Shown piece after piece: positions 35,545 through 46,601 of a stretch of DNA of 64,000 nt. How positions within the stretch are numbered: position 1 is the stretch's first letter; every line of letters starts with the position of its first letter. The notes under the pieces were generated by a model, which worked only from the letters and a program-made list of their open reading frames with translations, made no database searches and had not been told where the DNA came from. Source of the stretch: Massariosphaeria phaeospora (lineage: Eukaryota; Ascomycota; Dothideomycetes; Pleosporales); assembly GCA_011032825.1 (NCBI GenBank), contig JAADJZ010000005.1:501001-565000 (forward strand). The letters are read 5' to 3'. The position numbers and the translations under genes were made by a program.

Positions 35545-37308
35545 AGAATTCCTCACTGGCGTACGGTATGGCAACGCGAGGTTTAGTGGCTCCCGCGCAC
35601 GGACTATACATTATTAAGGAGCAGGTCCGATCCTGTCAGCATTCGAATTAGACTACGAAGTGCTTCCCCAATACGACGGCATGAAGATGAACCGAACGTT
35701 TCAAGCTCCAATTCATTTGTAACCTTGGTCTAATTGGAAAGCTCTCTCCGAAAGCTCCCTCGAGAACTAGGATAAGTGAACTGTCCGACGAGTTGATTGG
35801 ACGCCGTTCCATCAACAAACATCACGCAACTCATCGTATCATCGGCTATAACTAATAATGGGCTGAGAAATGGTGATTCTATGTTGCCAGTCGTGCATAG
35901 TGGTGTAACAGCTCCCCGCCCGCAAGACGCTGGTGGATCTGCACTGTCGGTTCTGTGCGCTTGCTCATCAGCCCAGATTACCCACTGATCGAGTCGTATT
36001 TACGCCACGAACCATCCCCCTGGAGGCTGTTAAACGAAGCTCCGAGATGATTGGCTTTGGGCGAGACACTGTGTAGTTGTCGTGACCTCGCGAAAGAGAA
36101 GGCTTGATCGGCGATTTAGGTGCGGTAGCGGACCGACCCTAACGCTATGAAAGAATCGTTGGCTGAACCGATAGGTGGCTGGCTGCTAAGTACTTGGAAG
36201 ACACTTGTTCGTACAACACAACCAGCTTGGTGAAGTACCCGCTAATCGGAGACGTCCTCTGCATAACGAACTGCGGTATGACCTGCGTTGTACATGAGTG
36301 TATTTTCCACGTGTGGGCACGGCTCCCTGAGAAGACCCTGTCACACCGTACGGGAACCCACAGGATCTGGCTTCTAAGCCGTGCCTCCTGAGTCAAGCCA
36401 CGCTACATATTACCGCTCCGCTGGGGTTGCTCCGCAGGTTGCTCCTCGAGCGTAGAGGCCGCTTCGATCAGAATTATTGCGGCATTCACCGCCCCCTAAC
36501 ATTCCTACATGCACGTAATCTTCCAACGTCGAGGCCAGGCGTGCGGTGTTACCTACGCATATGTTGCGGGTTACCTATGAACCCCTGAATTAGGACTAGG
36601 GGGTCAAGGTTAGGGAGGATCAGGGTTAGTGGGATGAATAAAATAGGTTTAGGGTGGGTGCTAACGGGGTTTTTAAGTAACTCGCAACATATGCGTAGGT
36701 AACCCCCAACGCCTGACACGTCGTACCCTGCTGTAAGCACATGGCTTATTTCCCGGATAATGTCGCTGAAGCCGATATCCACAACCTGGTTTGAACCTCA
36801 CGGTATACGCAAAAAGCTCTCGACATGTCAACTTGATAACTAAATCCCTGCGTTAGGTTAGATTGTGGTCTGTGCAGCTAAGTTAACAACAAGGCGCCCG
36901 GTGACATGCATAACTTCTATCCACTGTTGGGGAGACCTCTAGTTTGAGCTTATCTATTTCCAACAATAGATATTCTAGACTAGAGGAGCTGTCAAAAGGA
37001 AAACAGTTACTATGTAGATACTCGGCTACTAAAGCTTCGGTGAGAATAGTGCATTGTTAGCATAGGTGCAGTCTAGCGCCTACTTCCAGTATAGCCTTAT
37101 AAAACCTATGCAGTACGAAAGCGTGCTACCTCACTTAGATACGAAGCTACCGTACTCGCAGGGCTCAGATAAGGTCTGTGCGCAACTTGAGCCAAGCTTT
37201 GCGTGCTAGGTCTGAGAGGTGTGGTACCACATACATTGTGGATCTTAGCATATATAGGCTACTCGGAGCCTTCGACACCCGGTTCTTCTCGTCCGACTGC
37301 CTCTAGCC
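35545..37308. other. Non-coding gap between the two regulators
   Basis: About 1.7 kb without a convincing gene. It contains an inverted-repeat element at 36548-36703 (listed separately). The rest shows scattered short frames only. Confidence 0.5.
36548..36703. mobile_element. 156-bp MITE-like element with 27-bp terminal inverted repeats
   Basis: Left end GTTACCTACGCATATGTTGC (36548 onward) and right end GCAACATATGCGTAGGTAAC (to 36703) are reverse complements over 27 bp with one mismatch. The interior is G-rich and contains TTAGGG-like units (GGTTAGGG, GGGTTAGTGGG, GTTTAGGGTGGG). No coding capacity. I could not identify a clear target-site duplication. Confidence 0.75.
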
Positions 37309-38743
37309 ATGGAACAACCACAACCAAAACGTGCAGCATGCGATCGATGCCGTGCTCAGAAACTGAGATGCGTGTACAACGATGATAACCCTGTATCGTG
37401 CGAGCGTTGTCGCCGCGCTCGCGTCAGGTGTAATCGCAGTGCTTCTCTTCGAATGGGGCGACGGCCCACCAAGGAGAGACAAGATTCGACTGCGTTGAGT
37501 GTCACTGGAGTTGAGACCATAGTGTCGGTTTTCCCATCCATGTTGTCGAATACCGAGGAGTCCCATACTACAGTGAGTATTTCCCTTTATCAACTGCTCC
37601 TAGTACTTTTTCAGTTTAGTCGGTCAATCTGAACTCCTTGCTCTTGGGCTCAGATACGATAAATATTTATACGGTAACGGTACTGACTTCATCTAGTCGG
37701 TGCTTTCACATCCCACAACACCACGAGCAGTGACCAACTCAAGCGACGAAAACTCGACAATAATACCCAAGGACAACAGTTTTGCCCCTTTGATGCCAGC
37801 TTCTGATACTTTCCTCTTCGATCCCAGTTTACCTTATCTTTACGACATGGACTTCGCCAACCCCGAGGACATCATCCTCGAAGATGATACTCTGCCAGAT
37901 CTGAACCCGGAGAACTGCTCGAATTCCCATTCAGTGTTTATCCTGGGATCGCCGGGATTGGATTCGCTATGGGACAGCAAGGATGGCATGCAATGTAGTC
38001 CCGATGCTTTGGAAAGCACCCTGCGCAAAGATTCAGCGCATAACACGCCCGCCGACACATCGGAAACCCTCGCGCAGAAGCTGTCGCTCCTCAATATCGA
38101 GCTGCAAAACCTCGTTTTACAAAGCGAAAACAAGATGACCTTATGCACCGACCTGCCGCGGGCAGCGCAAAGTTTCCTCGACATCCTGAATCTTTTCCAG
38201 AATCCCAGTACCCAGACATGCTCAGCATGCGAAGGCAACGTTTCGCCCCCGTATTCGGCCAGCGACTCGGAAAAAACCCCGGTAGCTCGACCATACAGCC
38301 AAGGCCTGTTCTCCATAATCAGCTGTTACCTGCACCTGCTGCGTCTCTACAGCGATTTCTTTGATTTTATTGCTGACACGCTTACGTCGCATACGTCGCT
38401 GAGCTGCACCAATCTTACGGCTTACTTTCCCGAAGCGCATCCCCCGCAGCGGCTTACGTGGCTGCCTGTCCATCTTACCGGACACCTCCAGATTGTCCTA
38501 TTGGTCGACGCATGCGTCTACATGCTCAGCCTAATTGAGCTGACGCTGGGCTGTCCCCGTTCTACGGAGAGTGGGTATGCTAGTCGGAACGCGGTCGGGC
38601 TGCTATCACGCTACCGGTCGCTGGTTCTGTTGGAGACGATGATGAAGCACGAGGATATGGAGAGCCAGGAACATGGGCGCCGGAGTTTGAGGATGCTTAG
38701 GCTGGATGTCAACAAGGTCAAGAAACTTCTAGAGGTTAAATAG
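37309..38743 (+). CDS. Second Zn2Cys6 transcription factor, AflR-like
   Basis: Exons 37309-37572 and 37697-38743, with a 124-nt GT-AG intron, give 436 residues. The zinc cluster is at residues 11-41: [11 protein letters not shown], then [11 protein letters not shown], followed by basic MGRRPTKER. The C-terminal two thirds include [18 protein letters not shown] and [20 protein letters not shown], again like the aflatoxin-regulatory domain. It shares layout but little sequence with the regulator at 34.4 kb, so the two are distant paralogues. Two pathway regulators in one cluster may act in series or on different sub-pathways. Confidence 0.86.
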
Positions 38744-40373
38744 AGGAACACGGCTCACGTTTCGGGGTATAGTGGAGGTGTTTGATCCAACAAAATAACG
38801 CGTTCGGCGACTTTCGAGTTGTGCTCCTCGTCGCCGCAGACCTGTGGTCAGAATTGAGTTGTGACATGACTCGCCGCTGAGTAAGCCCGCAAAACACCGG
38901 ACACCCGACAACCCCGCATCTCGTTTGATCCCGCAGATCCCTACACCAACCTCTACCCCAAGCTCCCCGGGATCAACACCAACAGTTTTTATGCCGACGG
39001 AATGAAAGTGGAGACTGAGACGGGCGGCACTGCGCTATTTCTGTGTAAAACGAGCCCTTGTCGCTCAAGCCAACACCGATCTTTTCCGCCATCGACGCTA
39101 AAACTTTTGATCTTGTACCCGTCATTATCCTATTCGAGATACATAAGCGCCGCTTTCATCTTGCGCACCAGCGACTCAAAGGCGACCCTCTATTCGAAGG
39201 TTCATCCGATTCAACGCTTCTAGCTAACACATAACGTGCACACGCGCCTTGCAGACTATCTACAGCTAATCAAAGCGAACCTGCGGACTTCAGCGATGAA
39301 CCCAATACATCTCTAGGTGAATCTTTGGCTGTTTCGAATGGATCCCAGTCGGATGTCCACGATAGGTAGTCAGAAAGCTAGCTCTTAAGGGGAAGTCCTA
39401 CTCTACACGGCCGCGGTATTTAGAGACGCTATTGTACGGGCGTATACCCAACTCAAGTTGGGATGGCAATTCGGCTGCTGCCTTCTAGGAACAAGGGACT
39501 TGTGGGTCCAAAGCCAACTCTGCTATCAGAAGACGGGATGAATCAAAGTTGAAAGTCCTGGTCAGTACCAACATTCGGAAGAGATTGGCGAGGCGATCAG
39601 AAATCTTAGCGGATTTACGGAACCAGCCGACCAGCCAACACTTCGGGGCGATATGTAGTTGGTATACCTGTAGGTTCTGAGTTGTTCATAATTTCGTCTA
39701 TCTAGGTTTAGAAATCATGCGTAGTTGGTTCTGCACATGTGGGAGCGCTTTTGAAACTGTCCGTTCGGTACGAGGGTGCACGACCTTCCAACATGCCCAT
39801 GGTACGCACACTGATACGTGCACACGGCGAATTTTCACACACTGACCACCGATTATCGTACAGATCCTCCCGTCTCCTGTAAGAATTGTGTCTCCATACT
39901 CAAGCTTAAGTTTCCTAGTCAGCACTCGGCGCATGGTGCTGATCTCTGATGTTTATGCTATCCCTACTGTTACTGTCGCTAGAACTATAGCACGATCCTA
40001 GCATACAGATTCCGCTACAACAAAACTTTCTAGTATTGTGTATCTGGAGGTCAGATTTGACATACAGAGTAACACGTTGGTTGAGAGCTAGGTCAACTTC
40101 ATCAGCACCATTTCTCAAGCGTGCTCTATGCAAATTTAACTATCAAGTCCCAGCTGATACTGCCTGGGGTAGCGCGTACCTTATCCGAGATAAGATTATT
40201 GCACCACCATGTCACACATGTCGCCGAATGTGGCGTTCAACCCCGATCTACACCGACCCGACCGAACCCAAACCGGTCAGACGAAGATATTAAAGAGCTA
40301 GATATGTTGACAGTTTCCGTCGCATTCACTCTGACTACATTGATTTAGGGCACTGTTTTCGAGGGACGCAAAT
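38744..40373. other. Non-coding gap, possible decayed gene at the left
   Basis: At 38930-39230 the plus strand reads short protein-like pieces (DPYTNLYPKLPG, then MKVETETGGT and RALVAQANTDLF) in different frames. This suggests a relict I cannot place. The remaining kilobase shows nothing supportable. Confidence 0.35.
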
Positions 40374-41276
40374 ATGACACCATCCTCAACACCGTCGCCT
40401 CTCGACTATTTCCAACTCAAGTCTAGTCGTTACCTCGGCTATGCCCTCTACGGCACTCCGACTGGCACCCCGGTCCTCTTCTGTCACGGTTTCCCAGGCT
40501 CGCGCCTCGAGGGCGCTTTGTGGCACTCGGCAGCTGCTCAGCACAACGTTCGGCTTATTGTGCCGGACCGTCCTGGCGCTGGCTTTTCATCTTTCCAGCC
40601 ACGGCGGCGTATTCTCGACTGGCCCTCTGACCTACTCGAACTACTCTCTCATCTTCATGTGAATAAATTCCACATCCTCGGTACGACAGGCGGCAGTGCA
40701 TATGTACTCGCATGTATGCATACGCTACCAGAGCGCATTACCAGCGCAGCAATCGTTTCGGGTCTATATCCCCTCAGTCTCGGCGCAGAAGACATGCTGC
40801 TGATGCCACGGGTCATGATCTTCCTCGCGACCTGGATGACCACACTCTTGTCGATCTTGCTCGACCTGATGCTCGGACGCGCCGCACGCAACAAAGATCC
40901 CTCCGTCTTCGCAGCCGCATTCATGAAGGACGTCGACATGCGCCCTGAGATCGACAAAGTGGCGCTATCTCATGATACAGTGTCCCGTGACCAGTTTATC
41001 GCATCGGTGCAAGAAGGCCTGAGACCCAGCAGCTATGCTTTTGCCTGGGAGGCACGGCTTCTAGGCAGCGACTGGGGGTTCGACCTTGAGGGGCTGGAGA
41101 CTAAGAACCTAGTCCTTTGGCATGGCAAGATGGACACCGGGAACCCGATTAGTATGGCACGGCGAGCAAAGGATAAGTTGAAGGATGCGGAGTTACTGGA
41201 ACTGGATGAGGGCCATCTGAGTCTGCAGGTGACTCGGCGAACCGAAGTGATGCGCCGGCTAGTCCGTAAGGTGTAG
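40374..41276 (+). CDS. Alpha/beta hydrolase-fold protein with Thr at the nucleophile position
   Basis: Single exon, 300 residues. Fold landmarks: FCHGFPGSRLEG (oxyanion side), VPDRPGAGFS, the elbow ILGTTGGSAYVLAC, LVLWHGKMDTGNP (acid) and LDEGHLSL (histidine). In this family the elbow is usually G-x-S-x-G; here it reads G-T-T-G-G, so Ser is replaced by Thr, the codon being ACA. It could be a non-hydrolytic homologue, or Thr could serve poorly. It lies between the second regulator and the lipocalin-like gene in the same orientation, so cluster membership is likely but not proven. Confidence 0.78.
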   Translation: MTPSSTPSPLDYFQLKSSRYLGYALYGTPTGTPVLFCHGFPGSRLEGALWHSAAAQHNVRLIVPDRPGAGFSSFQPRRRILDWPSDLLELLSHLHVNKFHILGTTGGSAYVLACMHTLPERITSAAIVSGLYPLSLGAEDMLLMPRVMIFLATWMTTLLSILLDLMLGRAARNKDPSVFAAAFMKDVDMRPEIDKVALSHDTVSRDQFIASVQEGLRPSSYAFAWEARLLGSDWGFDLEGLETKNLVLWHGKMDTGNPISMARRAKDKLKDAELLELDEGHLSLQVTRRTEVMRRLVRKV

Positions 41277-42390
41277 AACGCAGACTATGCTGAAGTCTAC
41301 GCTCTCTCCGTACTTTCTTTTCCTCGTAAGCCCGGTTGCACGGCAGATGCAATGCATTGCGTCACTTCGTATGATGTATCCCAAGCACACCTTGACCCCG
41401 CGTAATCGTGTCTGCACGTTGCTGGGATTAAGAAGGCAAGGGAAGCTGTTTCGGTGACCGGTCAATGATTTAAAGCAACTTTGCAAGACACTTCGTACAC
41501 AGACTGCTTACCGCCGATTCTACAAAAGCGGAACTCGTTTCGCGATCTGACAAATAATATTCCGGGTAAAACCGTATCTCAAGGCCCTTCATCCTCCGGT
41601 ATGCAGAACGTACCCAATCTGCGCCGGACCTTTCCGCGAGCAAAGAAATTCGACATGCAACTCGTACCACGCACCGGGTACCTCGCCTATGGGCTACCTT
41701 CAGCCCACGCCTCAACATGCGGTTCACACACCACCGTTTGGGAACCGTACTAGCCTAGCCCAACCTGCCTTCGTACCCCATCGGGCAGACTGCAGACTGC
41801 ATACAACGTCGCCGACTACCTCCGCTGCTGCCTTCGCTGCATTCCTACTGCCGTACACCACACTACCCAATGCATCTTGCATCACCCCATGCAGCGGGGA
41901 ACGCATCCGCCATGCACCTCAGACGCCAGAATACAGGTCTGAGGATGCAGGGTCCGCGGAGCAAAGCGTATCTGGGATTTCTGCAGCCACGGCTCCAAAC
42001 TGCAAATAACGGCAAACTAGGCAAAGGAGGGCTCCGAGGGTCCGAATGGATCAATCCGACGGGTTGCGGTGGGTCGGTGGGTCGGTGTAGCGTGAAGTCT
42101 CCGAGGGCTTGGAGCTCGGTGTAGGGTCCGGGAATACGGTAATACGGGACTCGCAGTTCCGATGTTGGCTCGGAACGTTGGAAAGCGTTGCGGTTGATAG
42201 CACCGTGTCACGTGTGTATATGGAGCTAGTGGCCCAAGCAAGGTAGATTGTATCTACGTCTTTCACGGCTCCAGAACAGCAGTCCAAGTACTGGTCTATT
42301 ATTCGCGCAACATCCAAGCAATTCTTGTCAGCACCTCTCAAAGATTTCAATCATCGATCTTTGATTTTTCCACCATCGTCAAACACAACC
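41277..42390. promoter_or_regulatory. Promoter region of the lipocalin-like gene, rich in TCCGA
   Basis: TCCGA starts at 42033, 42041, 42055, 42100 and 42158, and TCGGA at 42170: six sites in 142 bp. They lie about 220-360 bp before the start codon at 42391. The upstream 700 bp show no gene. Confidence 0.5.
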
Positions 42391-43008
42391 ATGGCGGCCC
42401 CGCTTTCTGCATCCATGCAGAACATGTCCGGCCCCTGGGTCTTCAACAAGTCGCAGTCAGACAGCACGGATGCGCTTCTGCGGCTCCAAGGCGTACCGTG
42501 GTGGAAGCGACAAGTGCGTTCTCCCATTTCGCGTACCCAAACTACCTCTGTGCAATGAACTGACACCAGCCAGGCGGCCGGCGTCGTCACTGTCACCGAC
42601 CACATCACCCACAACGACACACGCATCGACACCATCTTGACCATCACCGGTGGCTTCAAAGGCGGCGAGGAATTTCTGATACTAGACGGCAGCTCGCAGA
42701 CGCTCGCGCACGAGAACCTGGGTCCGATCGTCACGCAGGCAACGTACTCTGATCTCTCCGACGTGAGCGACGATTGGCTGAAGCAAGGGTGGTACTACGG
42801 CGAGGGGCACGATGAACAGAGCGATGAGCAGAAGAAGAAAGAGCACATTAAGGTTGAGATTAGCAGTGAGAAGAGTGGGTGGACGTTGACGGTGGTGTGG
42901 GGGTTCGTGATGCATAACAGTGAGCGGTGGTTTTCCCGAAGGTTGTTGGTGAGCAAAGATCAGGAGACGGCGACGTGTAGGGCGCTGTATGGTTGGGTTG
43001 GGAAGTAG
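42391..43008 (+). CDS. Small lipocalin-like beta-barrel protein of fungal metabolite clusters
   Basis: Exons 42391-42513 and 42574-43008 (60-nt intron) give 185 residues. The N-terminal signature MSGPWVFNKSQSDSTD followed by LRLQGVPWWKR is one I associate with a family of small beta-rich proteins recurring in fungal polyketide clusters. The alternating polar/hydrophobic strands after it (VVTVTDHITHN, RIDTILTITGG, WTLTVVWGFVM) fit a single barrel. No signal peptide. The role in the family is not established; binding or shaping a pathway intermediate is a guess. It immediately precedes the Diels-Alderase-like gene in the same orientation. Confidence 0.65.
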
Positions 43009-43545
43009 AGAGTTTTCTGGCGCTGAGCTGAAATGAGGAGACTGCGATGATAGTATTGTTGAGGTTAGAGACGTCTCTTTCTAGACAAAGAAATCACTGG
43101 AACATAATGATCATCAGAACTGAACAGTGTTCCACAACCATCTAGGACCACGGTGGGGTCACTGCATGAGGAGTTAGTAACTCGAGATGTTGAGATCTCA
43201 TGTTGTGTATCAGAAAACTCCCAAGTACCAGGGTCAACTTACAACTCCAATGCACAACTTGATTAAAACCACATGGCACCAGGATACACCCCCAAGCATA
43301 AAACGTGGCAAGCACATTAGACCCTGATCCGCCAATTCGGCATTTGGTTCGGTGTTTCCGAATGGTGCAGTTCCGACAGTTCCGGGAGGCGCCCACATAT
43401 TCCCGAACACCGGCTCTGAGGCTCCGATAGGCTGATGAAGAGACATACAACAAGCATACTATTGTCGTACACGAGGCATTGGTTCCAGGAGCGTATGCTC
43501 TTCTTTATTGTTCTGTTGAAGATAGTCTTTGATAAGCCAGCCAAA
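43009..43545. promoter_or_regulatory. Promoter region of the Diels-Alderase-like gene
   Basis: TCCGA occurs at 43357, 43372 and 43423, and TCCGG at 43381, within 71 bp, about 120-190 bp before the chosen start. This is the same motif as in the other cluster promoters. No gene is visible in the rest. Confidence 0.45.
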
Positions 43546-44871
43546 ATGCATTTCGTTTCGTGCAACACCGTGTTCTTTAGTCTCATTCCTGCTGCACTAT
43601 TATGGCAATACGTGTTCAGTGAAAGCGAAAGCGATTCGTGTCATGAGAGCTGCTTCACCACTATAGTCGGTGCCTCCGATACGGTCAAGACGCCCATATG
43701 GTTTTCTCAAAATCCGCTTGACTCACTCGAGCGGTCCAAAATGTCAGCTATCAATGGTACTGCATTCGAGCAGTGGTACTTCGAAACCGTCTCAGAAGCT
43801 GGCGATGCCTTTTTAATCGCCTTCGGCCGCGACCCATCCTATAAAGCATTCGGGCATGGCGTGCTCCCCATCGAGATGACGTTTCTTTTCAGGAATGGGA
43901 CTCGAGTTCCTTTGACTGCATTCGCGCACCAGTCACACGTGACGGACTGTTGTGGTGAAGTCCGTGGCGAGTGGACTCTGGCAGATGACAAAGGCACCAT
44001 CTCCTGGCGCGTTTCGGCAGACGTAAAATCGGCAGAGGTCAAATTCGACACCCCAATGGTGCAGGGCCTTGCAAGTTGGAAGTCAAGAACGCCAGCGCGC
44101 TATGCTGATGGTTCACTGTGGCCTTCGAAATCAGCGAGCACTGAAGTCGCACCACATATGCATTTTACGGAGCCAATACCGATTGCCGACGCCCAAGTGA
44201 GTCTCACAGTCCACGGAAGTCCTCTCGAATTTAAGGGTATGGGCGGCCATTTCCACGACTGGGTCGCTTTCAACTGGTTCAACGTTCTCGACGGCTGGGA
44301 GATGTTACGCGCCACGGCCGGTCCATATGCCTTCACACTGCTCAATCCGACTTCGAGGGTTCATCGTGGCGTCAACTACCAGTCAGCGATTCTTTTCAAA
44401 GACGGCGAACCAATATTCACGGCTTTTGAACCCACTCCTACCAAGAATACCTCGCAAGCGCAAGATTACGTACAAGTGGGGCGTCAGCACGGTGGTACCG
44501 TGCGGGGTGGCCTTGCCGACGACTCCTCGGGATGGACGATCGATTTCATCGGGGCCGATCCCGAGCAACGATGGTCCTTCTCCACAAAGCACAAGGCGAT
44601 CGCGCATGAACAGGGCCTGGGACAAGGAACGGGACTCACAGTCTTCACAGACGAGGTCTCAGGCGGTGAGGTTGGTGGCGAGCAACACACTGGATACGGG
44701 ATTTGCGAGCAGGTCGTACTCCCAGCGAGTATTGATATTTCGACAGCGTGGAGCATTTTCAAGATTCATCGTGATAATAATAGGTTATCTACAACAATTG
44801 CGTTGTGGAAGATGTTGAAGGCAGGTTTCGCGGAGGCGGGGAGGCACATCGCTTGGAAGTTGTTAGGTTAG
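43546..44871 (+). CDS. Diels-Alderase-like (Fsa2/CcsF-type beta-barrel) protein
   Basis: Single exon; 441 residues from the ATG at 43546, which gives a hydrophobic leader (MHFVSCNTVFFSLIPAALLW) like a secretion or ER signal. An in-frame ATG at 43435 would hide it. The middle holds GMGGHFHDWVAFNWF and ATAGPYAFTLL, the conserved core I know from the CrtC/lipocalin-like two-domain pericyclases that catalyse [4+2] cyclisation in PKS-NRPS pathways (Fsa2, MycB, CcsF, PyiF). Further barrel strands follow, such as WTIDFIGADPEQRW, then the acidic TDEVSGGEVGGEQH. Gene context with a PKS-NRPS and a trans-ER strongly supports this role. It would fold the released polyene-amino acid intermediate into a decalin or isoindolone ring. 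Confidence 0.82.
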   Translation: MHFVSCNTVFFSLIPAALLWQYVFSESESDSCHESCFTTIVGASDTVKTPIWFSQNPLDSLERSKMSAINGTAFEQWYFETVSEAGDAFLIAFGRDPSYKAFGHGVLPIEMTFLFRNGTRVPLTAFAHQSHVTDCCGEVRGEWTLADDKGTISWRVSADVKSAEVKFDTPMVQGLASWKSRTPARYADGSLWPSKSASTEVAPHMHFTEPIPIADAQVSLTVHGSPLEFKGMGGHFHDWVAFNWFNVLDGWEMLRATAGPYAFTLLNPTSRVHRGVNYQSAILFKDGEPIFTAFEPTPTKNTSQAQDYVQVGRQHGGTVRGGLADDSSGWTIDFIGADPEQRWSFSTKHKAIAHEQGLGQGTGLTVFTDEVSGGEVGGEQHTGYGICEQVVLPASIDISTAWSIFKIHRDNNRLSTTIALWKMLKAGFAEAGRHIAWKLLG

Positions 44872-45134
44872 CAATGAGGTTTCCGTCTTCAATATCAATT
44901 AGCAATGATTGAGCGACTCAAGTTGACAATTCGAATTGGATTACCTTTGTATGGTTCTCCTACACCTGCATGCTCACCACGTTCTAGACAACATACGCAT
45001 GCCTAGCCCAATCTTCAGAATTTGATTTGCAAACCCCTATATTGACGTGCAGGTGCGAGTCCCCATCATTCGTGTAATGAAAGTTCTCGCTCCAACAAAC
45101 AGCGTTGTTCTTTTCGTCGTACATAGCCTCGGGA

Positions 45135-46601
45135 TCAGTTAACTAAGTCATCCAGCTCGACCAACGCCTGTTCCTTCCTGTCTCTTGTGTCCTCGCTATC
45201 GTCTGATAAAATTTCCAAATCTCTACGGTAATCGGCGGAACTGAAATGCTGATCATGATCGTTATAGTATGACTCCAACGCTATCTCATCATCCAGTTGA
45301 GCCTCCTCGGTTCGCTGCCATGAGCCGCTTTGATCGTGATCCCGTTGAAGCCCACCCCCAGAGAAACCGCCGTTGTAGTCATACTCGTCATCTTCGTAAT
45401 CGTCATCTTCAGAGTCGGCGTCAAGTTGTACGGACTCAGCTTCGTCCGCATCCTCGTACTCGCTGATCTGGAACTCAATCTGATGTTGGCTGAAAAGGGT
45501 CTTGAGTGGATTTACTTGGCCCCTGTCTAGAACCTCAATAAACCTGCCCGTGTGCAGTTCCACGGATTTCAGGTTCTTGAAGCGTGACGTGGCCTGCGTT
45601 GCGAGTGTGCGTAGCGCGTCGTGTAAGTCGAATTTACGCGCCGTCGCGGCGCAGAAGTCATTGAGTGTGAATTACTCCATGTTCGGCGGCAAATTGTCGA
45701 GCCAAGATTCTGCGGTGGATGCGGCATATGTGACGTCTGCAAGGCGAGCTCCAAACGTCTTGAGCGCGTGATATTCCGAGAACGAGGTCGCCGATCGTTT
45801 ATCCACAGTATCTCCTTCTGGAAAAGGTTCTTGCGGCACTCGAACGTCGAGGTCCAAGTCCACGAGTGAGTTTCGATGTCGGTCCAGAGCAACTTTCCAA
45901 TCCAAGATATCTAATCGCAGATCTATTCTCTCGTTTACGCCCCAAACGTCATACAGGTAATGAAATTCCGTCAAAGACCCGAAAGACGAGATGAGGGCGG
46001 ATAATGGTTGCGCAGCAATACGGCACTTCCAGAGGAGCAGCTTCTTTGCTTTGCAGACATTGAATTCTAAGACCAGCGCATGAGCTACGCATGGTTCAAG
46101 AAAAGGCCCTTCTAGAAATAGTCTTTGTAGAGAAGGTTGGCGTAAGAGGGGAATGAGCTGGTCGAAATCGTAAGGCGGCGCATAAAGATGCGCATTTCCA
46201 GTTTTTGAATCTAGTGCAGCAATGAAAGCGTCCTTCTCAGTTTCGGAAGGCATCACGGCAACGGCTTCTCCGGCCAGTTTTTCATCACCCTTGGACACCA
46301 TCGGGTCCCTTGATTCTCTCCCTCCTCCATTTTTGTCTTCGAATGTCTTCGCTTTTGTGGTCTGGATCGTGGCTATTGAATCCACCGTGACTGTTTTCCC
46401 ATTCCTGAGTTCTTCATCACTCACTTCAGCATTATCCAATGCAGCCGTCTTATCAATATCTTCCGTGCCAGTAGACACATCCTTTCTATCTTCCACTAGA
46501 CCGTCATTGTCTCTCTCTCCAGTCTTAACCTTTTTCGAATCGATCGGCTCAGACGGCTCTTCTGTCGCGCCTCTCTTGCGCGAGGGGCGACGCCATATCA
46601 C
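45135..46601 (-). pseudogene. Hypothetical leucine-rich/F-box-type protein, interrupted by TAA
   Basis: From 46601 (MIWRRPSRKRG) the frame is open to a TAA at 45674-45672, then continues in the same frame with FTLNDFCAATARKFDLHD and LKSVELHTGRFIEVLD to a stop at 45135. The middle contains LRQPSLQRLFLEGPFLEP and SLTEFHYLYDVWG, resembling leucine-rich segments of fungal F-box-like proteins. The end is very acidic (DADSEDDDYEDDEYD). The unbroken frame and smooth sequence on both sides of the TAA argue for one gene with a nonsense change. No intron signal removes the stop. Two separate proteins or stop readthrough are less likely alternatives. No link to metabolite synthesis is evident. Confidence 0.6.

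Noticed and set aside
38930..39230. Possible relict of an oxygenase or synthase gene downstream of the second regulator
   Set aside because: Only short pieces in different frames; no signature that allows a family name.
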